A stretch of 46,963 bases of DNA, taken from Leucobacter sp. G161 (GTDB taxonomy: Bacteria; Actinomycetota; Actinomycetes; Actinomycetales; Microbacteriaceae). Made by a program: the position numbers and the translations under genes. Under the pieces are notes generated by a model that was given only the letters and a program-made list of their open reading frames with translations, had not been told where the DNA came from and did not search any database. Location: NCBI RefSeq assembly GCF_001482305.1, contig NZ_LOHP01000100.1:1-46963 (forward strand), in the 5' to 3' direction. Position 1 is the first letter of the stretch. The number at the start of each line of letters is the position of its first letter. Below are positions 9,089 to 16,545 of the stretch, piece after piece.

Positions 9089-9736
9089 ATGTCTGGAGTA
9101 GCTTCAGTGCCAGTGTGGGTTGATCGTGAGGAACGGCGCGACCAAGTGATTCGGGCTGCGATCGACGAGCTTGGCGAGGTGGGCTTCTCGAAGTTCTCGC
9201 TGAAGAATGTCGGTGCTCGACTCGGCGGATCCGTGACCCTCGTCACCCATTATTTTTCCAGCCGGACTGAGCTCTTTGGAGCGATGATGGAACACATCCT
9301 CCAAGAGAGCGTTGCGGCCGTCGAGAAAATCAACAAGCTGGATGACGCCGAATCTCGACTCGCGACTATGATCACCTATTTCGTACCGGAGACTCCCGAG
9401 CGAATGTCCGTTGAACGTGCCCGGGTGGGTATTAGTACGTACTCGGCGTCCGATCCGGAAGTGCACAGTTTCTTCCGACGCTTAGACCCGAAGATGCGTG
9501 CTGTCGTCGCTGCAGGGCTCAGAGGAATAGTCCCAACTCGTAACATGGAAAATGCGATCGATTTTGTCCGGGTGTGGGCCAGCGGGGTCGTGCTATTGAT
9601 GATTGAGCGGGCCGAGGTTTGGGAGCCGCAGCAACGTGACAAAGCCGTCGCATTCATGCGCGAGGCCCTGTCAAGCTTTGCTTATGGGCGTCATCAGAAA
9701 GGTGTGCCCGGCAAGAGGCCCGCTGAGAGCTACTGA
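9089..9736 (+). CDS. TetR-family transcriptional regulator
   Basis: This is a 215-residue one-component regulator. The N-terminal helix-turn-helix spans about residues 15-60 (IRAAIDELGEVGFSKFSLKN, then VTHYFSSRTELFGAMM). The divergent C-terminal half is the presumed ligand domain. ATG 9089 follows the ligase stop by one base; an in-frame start at 9041 inside the ligase gene is less likely. As the last gene of the transporter/ligase unit it probably senses the imported acid or its CoA ester and acts at the repeats at 1587-1616 (inference). It ends overlapping the convergent rhodanese gene by seven bases. Confidence 0.85.
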   Translation: MSGVASVPVWVDREERRDQVIRAAIDELGEVGFSKFSLKNVGARLGGSVTLVTHYFSSRTELFGAMMEHILQESVAAVEKINKLDDAESRLATMITYFVPETPERMSVERARVGISTYSASDPEVHSFFRRLDPKMRAVVAAGLRGIVPTRNMENAIDFVRVWASGVVLLMIERAEVWEPQQRDKAVAFMREALSSFAYGRHQKGVPGKRPAESY

Positions 9737-10155
9737 ACGACCCGGATCCCCGTCGCCCCAGCAGCCTGCTCGAGCGAGCCGAGGTTTGTGAGGTTCGTGA
9801 ACCCAGCCGCGGCCATGAGTTCGATCGCCTGGCCGGAGCGGTTGCCCGACCGGCAGTACACGAGGTACTCGGCCTCAGGGTCGAGGGTCGGGATCGCGCC
9901 CGGAATCTCGCCGCCGTTGAAGTCGATGAGCTGCGCGCCGTCGAGGTGGCCCGCCGCGAACTCCTCCGGGGTACGCACATCGAGCAGGATCGTGTCCTCG
10001 CTCACCTCAACGGTCGAACCCGAATTCCCCTCCGGTGCGGTGCCAGCCGAGCCGGCAGAGCTCGGCCCGCCAGCGCAGGCGGTGAGGCCGAACAGCACGG
10101 CGGCAGCCGACAGCGAGGTGAAGGCGGAACGGAGGGGAAGACGGGAGCGACGCAT
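9730..10155 (-). CDS. rhodanese-domain lipoprotein
   Basis: This is a 141-residue exported lipoprotein with lipobox LTAC (Cys27), a Gly/Ser-rich linker to about residue 48, then one rhodanese domain. The domain has ILLDVRTPEEFAAGHLDGA and the active loop VYCRSGNRSGQA, whose cysteine can carry a persulfide. It is therefore a sulfurtransferase or persulfide carrier on the outer face of the membrane. The ATG is placed by the lipoprotein signal and an AAAGGTCA ribosome site. It lies 53 bases downstream of the CstB-like gene, so it is probably in the same unit. Confidence 0.85.
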   Translation of the reverse strand: MRRSRLPLRSAFTSLSAAAVLFGLTACAGGPSSAGSAGTAPEGNSGSTVEVSEDTILLDVRTPEEFAAGHLDGAQLIDFNGGEIPGAIPTLDPEAEYLVYCRSGNRSGQAIELMAAAGFTNLTNLGSLEQAAGATGIRVVQ

Positions 10156-10208
10156 CAGGGGTGACCTTTCGAAAAGCGGAATGAACTCAGTGTGGCAGAA
10201 CGGGGCCG

Positions 10209-11654
10209 TTAGACGGCGGCCGGGGCCGAGACCGGCTCCGAAACAACGGGCTCGTTGCCCGGCTCCGCGATCCACGCGAGGTAGCTTCCCTTGAGTTCGG
10301 CCACGTCGTAGCCCTCGCGGCGCAGGGCGCTCGCCGCAACCGAGTTGCGCACGCCACTCTGGCAGTAGGTGATGATCGTGCCGGCGTCCTTCGCTGGGAG
10401 CTCGCCGAGGTTCCAAAGTACGCGGCCGCCCGAGAGCTGCGCGGCCCCGGGCAGGTGGCCGTCTGCGTACTCGGTCTTGTTGCGCACGTCGAGGAGGAGG
10501 GCGCGGTCGACGCTGTCGAGATCCTTCGGCAGCACGATCTGCGGCTCCACGAGCTCGAGCCCGTCGAGCGACGTCACGAAGCCCCGCACCGAGTCGATGC
10601 CGACGCGCACGAGGTGATCCCGCAGCTCCTCGGCCTCCTCCCGCGAGTCCGCGAGCAACACGAGCGGGCGTGACTCCGTCTCGGGGTTGTAAACCCACGC
10701 GCCGTAGCTCGCGGCCTTCTCGACGCCCGGGATGTTCAGCGAGCGGGGCACGGTGCCCGTGTGTACCTCGGTATTGTGGCGGGTGTCGACGAAGATGACG
10801 CTGTCGTCGGCGAGCGCGGCGGTGAGATCCTCCGCCGTGTACTCGGTGAGCTCCGGGGCCTCGCCGATCACGGCCGGCCCCTCGCGGTTCTCGATCTTCA
10901 TGCGGCCGAAGTAGGCGTGTGCATCCGGCTGACCCTCGAGCAGCTCAGCGATGAAGCCCTGCTCGTCGTTGTTCTTCAGGTAGCGGCTCCACCACGAGAA
11001 ATTGCGCTCGTAGCCGACCGTCGAAGACGGAACCGAGCCGAGCGCCTTGCCGCATGCCGACCCGGCACCGTGCGCGGGAAGCACCTGCACATAGTCGGGG
11101 AGGGTGAGGAAGCGGTCGCGCAGGCTCGCGAAGAGCTGCTTCGCGCCCTCGAAGCGGGTGTCGACGCCGCCGGCTGCCTCATCGAGGAGGTCGGGGCGGC
11201 CGAGATCCCCCACAAACACGAAATCACCCGTGAGCACGAAGCCCGGCTCCGAGGACTGCGCGCCGTCCGTGATGAGGAACGACAGGTGCTCGGGGGTGTG
11301 CCCCGGCGTGTGCTGTGCCTCGACCGTGATGTTGCCGAGCGTGATCTGGTGGCCGTGCTGCATGCGTACGGCGTCGTCGAAGCCGTCGCCGTACGTCCAG
11401 TCGGGTCCGCCCTCGTCGGAGACGTACATCTCTGCGCCGGTGTGGGCCGCGAGCTCGCGCGTGCCCGAGAGGTAGTCGGCGTGAATGTGGGTCTCGGTGA
11501 CGCCGATGATCGTCATGCCGTTCTTCTCGGCGATGTCGAGGTAGACGTCGAGGTCGCGGCGCGGATCGACGACAATCGCCTCGCCCTTCGCCTGGCAGCC
11601 AATAAAGTAGCTCGCCTGGGCGAGGTCTTCGTCATAGATGCGTTCGAGCAGCAT
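10209..11654 (-). CDS. persulfide dioxygenase/rhodanese fusion, CstB-like
   Basis: This 481-residue three-part enzyme oxidises persulfides to sulfite/thiosulfate. The N-terminal metallo-beta-lactamase domain (about 1-235) has ETHIHADYLSG, the iron ligands in HTPGHTPEHLS and TGDFVFVGDLGRPDL, and the LPAHGAGSACGKALG segment typical of this subfamily. A first rhodanese domain (about 265-365) reads VLLADSREEAE where the active cysteine should be and is thus a pseudo-rhodanese. A second (about 375-470) has the intact loop ITYCQSGVRN. This order matches Staphylococcus CstB. An AAGGAG ribosome site precedes ATG 11654. The neighbouring CstR-like regulator supports the assignment. Confidence 0.88.
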   Translation of the reverse strand: MLLERIYDEDLAQASYFIGCQAKGEAIVVDPRRDLDVYLDIAEKNGMTIIGVTETHIHADYLSGTRELAAHTGAEMYVSDEGGPDWTYGDGFDDAVRMQHGHQITLGNITVEAQHTPGHTPEHLSFLITDGAQSSEPGFVLTGDFVFVGDLGRPDLLDEAAGGVDTRFEGAKQLFASLRDRFLTLPDYVQVLPAHGAGSACGKALGSVPSSTVGYERNFSWWSRYLKNNDEQGFIAELLEGQPDAHAYFGRMKIENREGPAVIGEAPELTEYTAEDLTAALADDSVIFVDTRHNTEVHTGTVPRSLNIPGVEKAASYGAWVYNPETESRPLVLLADSREEAEELRDHLVRVGIDSVRGFVTSLDGLELVEPQIVLPKDLDSVDRALLLDVRNKTEYADGHLPGAAQLSGGRVLWNLGELPAKDAGTIITYCQSGVRNSVAASALRREGYDVAELKGSYLAWIAEPGNEPVVSEPVSAPAAV

Positions 11655-11741
11655 GGGTGGCTCCTTCTGGGATGGGCGTGGCGGCCGGTGGTGTTTGTGG
11701 GGTGGGCGGTGGATCGCGCGGGCTTGGCTCGCGCTTGCGCC

Positions 11742-11858
11742 TTAGGCGCAGCTGCAGCGGTCTGCGGCCGCGACGCCCTCGAGTGCCTCTTCGATGTGTT
11801 CGCCGCAGCCTGCCCAGGTCGGCTTGTTGCAGTTGCTACAGGTGATTCGTGCGCACAT
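11742..11858 (-). CDS. 38-residue Cys/His-rich mini-protein
   Basis: This tiny gene has an AAGGATC ribosome site just before its ATG. Its protein has C2, C7, C10, C18 and H21, the same positions as in the 63-residue protein encoded at 12377-12568, with the shared segment TWAGCG at 14-19. The CxxC plus C/H arrangement suggests a small zinc or metal site, although reactive thiols are equally possible here. A second CSC lies at the C-terminus (residues 35-37). It lies between trxA and the CstB-like gene on the same strand. No function is known to me. Confidence 0.7.
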   Translation of the reverse strand: MCARITCSNCNKPTWAGCGEHIEEALEGVAAADRCSCA

Positions 11859-11873
11859 GGGGGATCCTTACGT

Positions 11874-11911
11874 GTGTTCTGGTGTTCTGGTGTTCTGGTG
11901 TTCTGGTGTTC
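11874..11911. repeat. tandem octamer repeat GTGTTCTG
   Basis: Four perfect copies of GTGTTCTG (11874-11905) are followed by a partial fifth, GTGTTCGG. They lie in the 100-base gap between the stop of trxA and the start of the mini-protein gene. On the transcribed (minus) strand the unit reads CAGAACAC. Repeats of this type are prone to slippage and would change the intercistronic length in steps of eight. Confidence 0.9.
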
Positions 11912-11958
11912 GGTGGTGCTGTGAGCGGTGTTGCTCTGCGGCGATGGCTCGGCGTTGG

Positions 11959-12339
11959 TTAGTCCGCGGCGGGAGCGTTCGCGGCCTGCGCTGCGAGCTG
12001 CTTGCGCACGTCCTCCATGTCGAGGTCGCGCGCGCCCTGCACCAGGTGCTCGAGCTGCTGCGCCGGGAGGGCGCCCGCCTGCGAGAAGACGAGGATGCCG
12101 TCGCGGAAGACCATGAGCGTCGGAATCGACGTGATCTGGAACTCCGTGGCGAGCGCCTGCTCGGCCTCGGTGTCGACCTTGCCGAACGTAATGTCGGGGT
12201 GGGCCTCCGACGCCTTCTCGAAGACCGGGGCGAATGAGCGGCACGGTCCGCACCACTCTGCCCAGAAGTCGACGAGCACGATGCCTTCGGCGTCGACCGT
12301 CGGAACGAAGGTGTCTACGGTGAGGTCTTTGGTTGCCAT
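11959..12339 (-). CDS. trxA: thioredoxin
   Basis: This is a 126-residue cytoplasmic thioredoxin with VDFWAEWCGPC (active WCGPC at 29-33), the cis-proline segment SIPTLMVF, and a C-terminal extension of about 15 residues rich in Ala and charged residues beyond the normal fold. It is one of the sulfur-module genes and could reduce persulfide or disulfide intermediates on the rhodaneses. It sits 37 bases after the 63-residue mini-protein gene. A housekeeping thioredoxin elsewhere in the genome is likely. Confidence 0.9.
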   Translation of the reverse strand: MATKDLTVDTFVPTVDAEGIVLVDFWAEWCGPCRSFAPVFEKASEAHPDITFGKVDTEAEQALATEFQITSIPTLMVFRDGILVFSQAGALPAQQLEHLVQGARDLDMEDVRKQLAAQAANAPAAD

Positions 12340-12376
12340 GGTGTGGCCTTTCTGTTCGTCTGCGGGGGAGCGGCGC

Positions 12377-12568
12377 TTACGCGCGGCCGAATAGCTTCGC
12401 GAAGAAGCCGGGGCCGCGTGCAGCCTTGGCGGCCTCGACCTGCGCCGCGGAGTGCTTGCCGTTGCACCATTCAGATGAGGGGACGCTCATCTTCACCATC
12501 TCGACGTGCTGGCCGCAGCCAGCCCAGGTGGTCTTGCTGCACGTGCGGCACTTGGTCGGTCGGCACAT
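12377..12568 (-). CDS. 63-residue Cys/His-rich mini-protein, paralogue of the 38-residue one
   Basis: This small conserved-type hypothetical protein has C2, C7, C10, C18 and H21 plus C35 and H39, with TTWAGCGQHVE at 13-23. The C-terminus is basic and amphipathic (FFAKLFGRA). Similar short proteins are annotated as hypothetical in many bacteria; I know no proven role. It is the first gene of the sulfur-module operon, starting 40 bases from the nearest palindrome, so it is under the presumed CstR control. An AAGGAGAACC ribosome site precedes ATG 12568. Confidence 0.75.
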   Translation of the reverse strand: MCRPTKCRTCSKTTWAGCGQHVEMVKMSVPSSEWCNGKHSAAQVEAAKAARGPGFFAKLFGRA

Positions 12569-12607
12569 CTGGTTCTCCTTCGCGCGCCGCTAGGCCTCGA
12601 TAGCTCA

Positions 12608-12623
12608 ATACCCCCGGGGGTAT
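12608..12623. promoter_or_regulatory. CsoR/CstR-type operator 1
   Basis: A perfect 16-bp palindrome, ATACCCCCGGGGGTAT, lies between the divergent sulfur operon and the CstR-like gene. G-tract palindromes flanked by TA are the known operator form for the CsoR/CstR family. This copy is nearer the minus-strand operon. Confidence 0.85.
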
Positions 12624-12643
12624 CTTGTGGTCTGCGCATAACT

Positions 12644-12659
12644 ATACCCCATGGGGTAT
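12644..12659. promoter_or_regulatory. CsoR/CstR-type operator 2
   Basis: This is a second perfect 16-bp palindrome, ATACCCCATGGGGTAT, centred 36 bp from the first and 38 bp before the regulator ATG. Two sites of the same form in one divergent promoter imply control of both directions, including autoregulation. Confidence 0.85.
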
Positions 12660-12696
12660 CCTGGTGGTCAAGCCCCAACGCGAAGGAAGGCCTGCA

Positions 12697-12993
12697 ATGT
12701 CTGATCAGAGCACCGTCACCGAGCCACAGCTTGGCGCAACCCCCGAGGCAAAACGCAAGATCGTGAACCGCCTGCGCCGCGCGCACGGGCAGCTCGCCGC
12801 CGTGATCGATGCGGTCGAGGGGGAGGCCCACTGCCGCGACGTGGTGCAGCAGCTCTCTGCAGTGACGAAGGCGCTGGACCGCGCAGGCTTCCTGGTCATC
12901 TCGACCGCGCTGCAGGAGTGCATCGCCGACCCAGACAATGAGAACGCCACGAAGCCCGAGGAACTCGAGAAGCTGTTCCTGTCGTTGGCGTAG
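12697..12993 (+). CDS. cstR: CsoR/CstR-family repressor, probably persulfide-sensing (CstR-like)
   Basis: This is a 98-residue all-helical DUF156 repressor. The first sensor cysteine is in EAHCRDVVQQL and the second in LQECI. The copper-sensing CsoR proteins have a histidine four residues before the second cysteine; here that position is Ala (TALQEC). Loss of this ligand with both cysteines kept is the pattern of CstR, which forms di- or tetrasulfide bridges between the cysteines. The divergent CstB-like, rhodanese and thioredoxin genes agree. ATG 12697 follows AAGGAAGG. The symbol rests on this inference; a different metal-independent CsoR member is the alternative. Confidence 0.82.
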   Translation: MSDQSTVTEPQLGATPEAKRKIVNRLRRAHGQLAAVIDAVEGEAHCRDVVQQLSAVTKALDRAGFLVISTALQECIADPDNENATKPEELEKLFLSLA

Positions 12994-13289
12994 CCGCGCT
13001 CGGTGCTCACCGTGACCTCATACGCCTGGGCGAAGCCCTGAACGGGGTTGACGGCCTCATAATAGGTGCAGTAGATGCGGACATTTTTCAACGGCAGTTG
13101 CGGGAGAGCGGTATCGGTACGACGATCTCCGTGGCACGGTGCCCCTAAGGGATTGAGGCAGCTGAGTTCGTTGTCGACCTGGCGCCAGAGCTCGACCGCG
13201 CCGAGTCGCTCGCAGTAAGAAGTGATTGAGGTTGACTGTGCTTTCGGCGCCGGCGAAGACTTGTTTCTTGAACCTGCTACTGAGCGCGT
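12994..13289 (-). pseudogene. unidentified gene fragment
   Basis: This is an open frame of about 99 codons with convincing protein character but no start and no proper end. It includes SYCERLGAVELWRQVDNELS, CLNPLGAPCHGDRR, VRIYCTYYEAVNP and AYEVTVSTERGYA, with four cysteines. Upstream it is closed by TAA at 13290-13292. Downstream it runs without a stop into the antisense of the CstR-like gene, which suggests truncation by a rearrangement. I do not recognise the family; the composition would fit an exported protein. Confidence 0.35.
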
Positions 13290-13497
13290 TTACTACGCTA
13301 ACGAAGCGCTACCAAGGGATCTCGGAGTGAAGTAATTCGATGAGGAGCCCCTGCAGTTGTTGCGGGGCATGCGAAGCCGGCTGGCGCTCGGTATCGGCGT
13401 TGCACCGATTATTCTTTTAACAACCATGTCCGTCGAGGTTGCTTCGGCTGTGCATCTGGCGGCTGTCGTTGCGAAGCCCGCCCAAAATGTCCGATGC
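12994..13497. other. 504-base region without an intact gene
   Basis: This stretch lies between the convergent ends of the CstR-like gene and the exonuclease gene. It holds several short, protein-like but interrupted frames: a minus-strand fragment listed separately, and a plus-strand frame at about 13220-13500 broken by one TAA at about 13332-13334, whose second part has a hydrophobic stretch beginning MRSRLALGIGVAP. It reads as decayed coding DNA, not as regulatory sequence. Confidence 0.5.
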
Positions 13498-14727
13498 TCA
13501 GAGTAAACGAGCCGAGTGTGTAGCACTGTAGCTAGCCAGATGCTTTTCGAAAGCCGCTTCAGAGATGACGGGTATGCCGTAGGATCGGGCTTTTGCGGCC
13601 TTACCGCTCAGCGAGTCGGGATCGGCGGCAACTACCACCTTAGTTGACTTGGAAATTCCACCTGAAGCCAGGCCTTTGGCAACGATTTCAGATATCCATT
13701 CGTCCCGGGGCTTGTTGAGTGTGCCGGTGAAAACGACTCGGTCTCCGAGCTGAAGAAGGCTTTCGCGAGGTTGGGTGTGTGATGTTTTGGCACTGTGCAA
13801 GGCTGAAGTGAGGTCCTCGAGCGTCAACCCCATCGAGGCTGTCGCACTGGTGAGATCGGCCAACTCGGCATCGGTGAGCTCTCCGTCAGACCAAGCTTCT
13901 GCTGCGAGACTCGCGAGGTATTCCCGGTGAATCTCAATCATGCGGTCTGCAGAGATTCCAGCGTCGGCAGCTATGCCAATGAGCTCTCTGCCCTCTGTTC
14001 TGGAGATATTCGCGTCGAGCAATGCGCGATCCAACGCAACGAGGTAGGTGGCCTCGTCGTGCATGGCTCCTGGTATCCAGGTGTTTGCGAGTACATCTTC
14101 CATCCATGAGGAAGGACGTAGCTCATCGAGTCGGTGCCGCAGCGCCTGGCTTGGCGGGGCCTGCTGCGTTGTTCGGGGCCAGGGGAAAGCTGCTGACTGT
14201 GCAGCGTCTTCATGCCATTCCGCTAGCGAGCTGCCTCTTTGCATAAGGAACGTGAGTAGTTGGGCGGTTGCCTCGGCATCGCCCAGCGCAGTGTGAGCCT
14301 CGGTAAGTTCGATACCCAATGCCTCGCAACAGTGAGTAAGCTTTGCCGACCCGAGCAACCGGCCTGACCATTTCATCGAGCAGAGCGCGACGGGACGTTC
14401 TGGTACCCCAAGCCCAGCCCGTTCCAGTTCACAGTGGAGGAACCGCATGTCAAAGCTTGCATTATGGGCAACCAGCGTTCGCCCAGAGATGATTCCCAGC
14501 AAATGATTGCTGACCTGTTTGAAGTTTGGAGCATCGAGTAGCTCACCTGCAGTGATCCCGTGGATGTGGCTTGCTCCTACATCCCTTTCTGGGTTCACCA
14601 ACGTTGTCCATGAGCTCTCGCGGTTTCCGCGCGCGTCTACAAGGACGACTCCCACTTCAAGGACACGGTCGTTGAGCTCTGGGGCTAGCCCCGTGGTTTC
14701 AAAATCGATAACTGCGTATCCGGTCAT
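13498..14727 (-). CDS. DEDDh 3'-5' exonuclease with C-terminal BRCT domain
   Basis: This 409-residue protein resembles the DNA polymerase III epsilon chain. Exo I is AVIDFETTG (residues 5-13), Exo II is VAHNASFDMRFL (about 107), and the C-terminal exo motif is HTALGDAEAT, giving the DEDDh set. A helical middle region of about 150 residues contains a TerB-like acidic segment (EYLASLAAEAWSDGELTDAE). The last about 80 residues form a BRCT domain (LGDRVVFTGTLNKPRDEW, then GKAAKARSYGIPVISE). The fold is known in actinobacteria as an epsilon-like exonuclease of unassigned role in repair. The gene lies 96 bases downstream of the helicase gene on the same strand. Confidence 0.85.
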   Translation of the reverse strand: MTGYAVIDFETTGLAPELNDRVLEVGVVLVDARGNRESSWTTLVNPERDVGASHIHGITAGELLDAPNFKQVSNHLLGIISGRTLVAHNASFDMRFLHCELERAGLGVPERPVALCSMKWSGRLLGSAKLTHCCEALGIELTEAHTALGDAEATAQLLTFLMQRGSSLAEWHEDAAQSAAFPWPRTTQQAPPSQALRHRLDELRPSSWMEDVLANTWIPGAMHDEATYLVALDRALLDANISRTEGRELIGIAADAGISADRMIEIHREYLASLAAEAWSDGELTDAELADLTSATASMGLTLEDLTSALHSAKTSHTQPRESLLQLGDRVVFTGTLNKPRDEWISEIVAKGLASGGISKSTKVVVAADPDSLSGKAAKARSYGIPVISEAAFEKHLASYSATHSARLL

Positions 14728-14823
14728 CGTAAGGAATTCCTCTGACTTGAGTGTGGGGGAGCGGGCGGGAACTTCTGCTTCTCGAGTCGGCTGGCACTAG
14801 CACCGAGCTTCTATCGCTGGCTG

Positions 14824-16545
14824 CTACCCAGCTTGGCGCGTTTCAAAGTAGTCCCTAAGCCGTTCGCGCAACGGAGCGTCACACACGTAGACAAAAGTTC
14901 CGCGCATGCCTCGCGTCATCAACACGTAATATGCATTGCTAATGTAGCCGAGAAGCGCTGCCTCGTCGCGGACCGCGCGGACCTCGCTGTCGAAATGACT
15001 ACTTCCCACTGCCCGAATTCGTCGCTGTTCGGCGTCCCACACTATGTCCGGGCCGATGATAACGCCTGCGTAGTTGAGATCGTAGCCTTGCACAGTGTGC
15101 ACGCGTCCAACTTCTACGTGAGACGTTGGAGACGCGATCCAATCCGTAGCGGTCCTGTTCCAGCGCAGGTTGATGCCGTCGATCTTGATGTCGTAGGGGG
15201 CTTCATTCGTCAGGTCTCCGGAACTTGCCCATTTCCAGGCGTAGCCAGCGACGAGGCGAGAGAGCCCGTGTTCGGCTTCCTTTTCGGTGATCGCATCCTT
15301 CATTTCTGAGAGGTTGTCAAAGAATCTGAGGTCATAAGAATTCGAAAGAGAAGCGTTTGTGGGGTGGTCTGAAAGTAGGCGCTGGGCGAACTCGAGGTAC
15401 GCTTCTCCTGCGGTTACGCGCATTTGTGACTCGAGTGAATAGAGCCGGTGTGAATCCTTCGCGGTAGAGACCAGCTTTTGGGTGGCTTCGATCGGAACGT
15501 CGGCTGGCCTGACGGTCTGTTCCCCATCGAAGAGGAACACCTGATGGTTGCTCTTGGCCAGGATCCAGTCGATGGTCGTTTTGCCTATCGAATCGTCACC
15601 AAACAGCTTCTCGTGGCGCTTGTTGAACATTCCTCGAGTGGAGCCGGATCCTCGATGGGTGAGCCGGTGCGCTTCATCGACGACGAGAAGATCCCAGTGT
15701 TCGTCGGATGCCGCGACGGTATAAGGGCTGAGTACCTTGATACCCGTCAGTCCGGGAGTCTGCCGGAAAACCCTCTGAATGGTTGTGCGGAGCGACTGCT
15801 GCGGAACTACGAATCCAATTTGGGCGCCGGCGAGGATCTCGCGATAGCCAGACGCGAAGTACTCGTTGAAACGGCCATCGTCCTCAGGTCCGGGATCATG
15901 GGTAGCGAGTTGAATGTCGCGGAGTAGCTTGAGGAGGTAGATCGCGACTATCGTCTTCCCGGTGCCTGGGCCTCCTTGTACAACGCTCGTCGAGGGTGCG
16001 CCTGTGGCCAGGTCTGCGAAAAGGCCCTCGACTATCAAGCTCACGGCCACGAGCTGCTCATCGTTGAGGGTTTTGAACGGAGAGAGTCTGTAGAGATTTA
16101 GGCTCTCGATTTCGGCCACAGTCCGGGTGAAATATCCGGCCGTGTGGAGCTGGTTGAAGACTTGATCGAATATCGCCTGATACCGACTACTCTGTTCGAA
16201 GTAGTTTGAGCGCTGCTGCCCATCATTGCGATTTATCGGTCGTCGGATGCCGTCGGCGTGAAACCACGAGATCAGTCTTGCTTCGAGATCCAGGCAAGCC
16301 GACTTATTGAACTCCTCGTTGATGACCACGCGGATTTCTGTCAGACCTGTTTTCTCAGGGTCCTCCAGGTGCTGCCGAAAGCGAGCCCGGGCACGTGTGG
16401 TTTCCCCGACGTAGATCCGTGCCTTGTCGTGAAGCAAATACACTACCGGCCAGTTCTGGTGGCGACCGCGAGGGTCCCGCCATGTCTCGACGTCATCCCG
16501 ATCAAACGCGAGGTCTTGAAAGCGGCTCGGTTCAGAGCTGGTCAT
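14824..16545 (-). CDS. GIY-YIG nuclease fused to Schlafen-type (DUF2075) helicase
   Basis: This is a 573-residue two-domain protein. An N-terminal GIY-YIG nuclease domain (about 30-105) has VVYLL at 34-38, YVGET at 45-49, the arginine at about 53 and the metal-binding glutamate in DLEARLI (about 88). An ATPase/helicase of the DUF2075 (SLFN-g3) family follows, with Walker A GGPGTGKT at about 191, Walker B LLVVDEAHRL at about 286, FLFDGEQ at about 336, GRVHTVQGYDLNYAG at about 479 and MTRGMRG at about 542. All motifs look intact, so the protein is probably a DNA- or RNA-acting nuclease-motor (COG3410 type). It overlaps the upstream MazG-like gene by 14 bases. A defence or nucleic-acid surveillance role is inference. 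Confidence 0.87.
   Translation of the reverse strand: MTSSEPSRFQDLAFDRDDVETWRDPRGRHQNWPVVYLLHDKARIYVGETTRARARFRQHLEDPEKTGLTEIRVVINEEFNKSACLDLEARLISWFHADGIRRPINRNDGQQRSNYFEQSSRYQAIFDQVFNQLHTAGYFTRTVAEIESLNLYRLSPFKTLNDEQLVAVSLIVEGLFADLATGAPSTSVVQGGPGTGKTIVAIYLLKLLRDIQLATHDPGPEDDGRFNEYFASGYREILAGAQIGFVVPQQSLRTTIQRVFRQTPGLTGIKVLSPYTVAASDEHWDLLVVDEAHRLTHRGSGSTRGMFNKRHEKLFGDDSIGKTTIDWILAKSNHQVFLFDGEQTVRPADVPIEATQKLVSTAKDSHRLYSLESQMRVTAGEAYLEFAQRLLSDHPTNASLSNSYDLRFFDNLSEMKDAITEKEAEHGLSRLVAGYAWKWASSGDLTNEAPYDIKIDGINLRWNRTATDWIASPTSHVEVGRVHTVQGYDLNYAGVIIGPDIVWDAEQRRIRAVGSSHFDSEVRAVRDEAALLGYISNAYYVLMTRGMRGTFVYVCDAPLRERLRDYFETRQAG

Noticed and set aside
11874..11911. CRISPR-like array
   Set aside because: Unit of eight bases in direct tandem with no spacers; a simple repeat.
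10761..11924. 387-codon plus-strand frame over the CstB-like gene
   Set aside because: Shadow frame; the minus strand has all persulfide dioxygenase and rhodanese motifs and a ribosome site.
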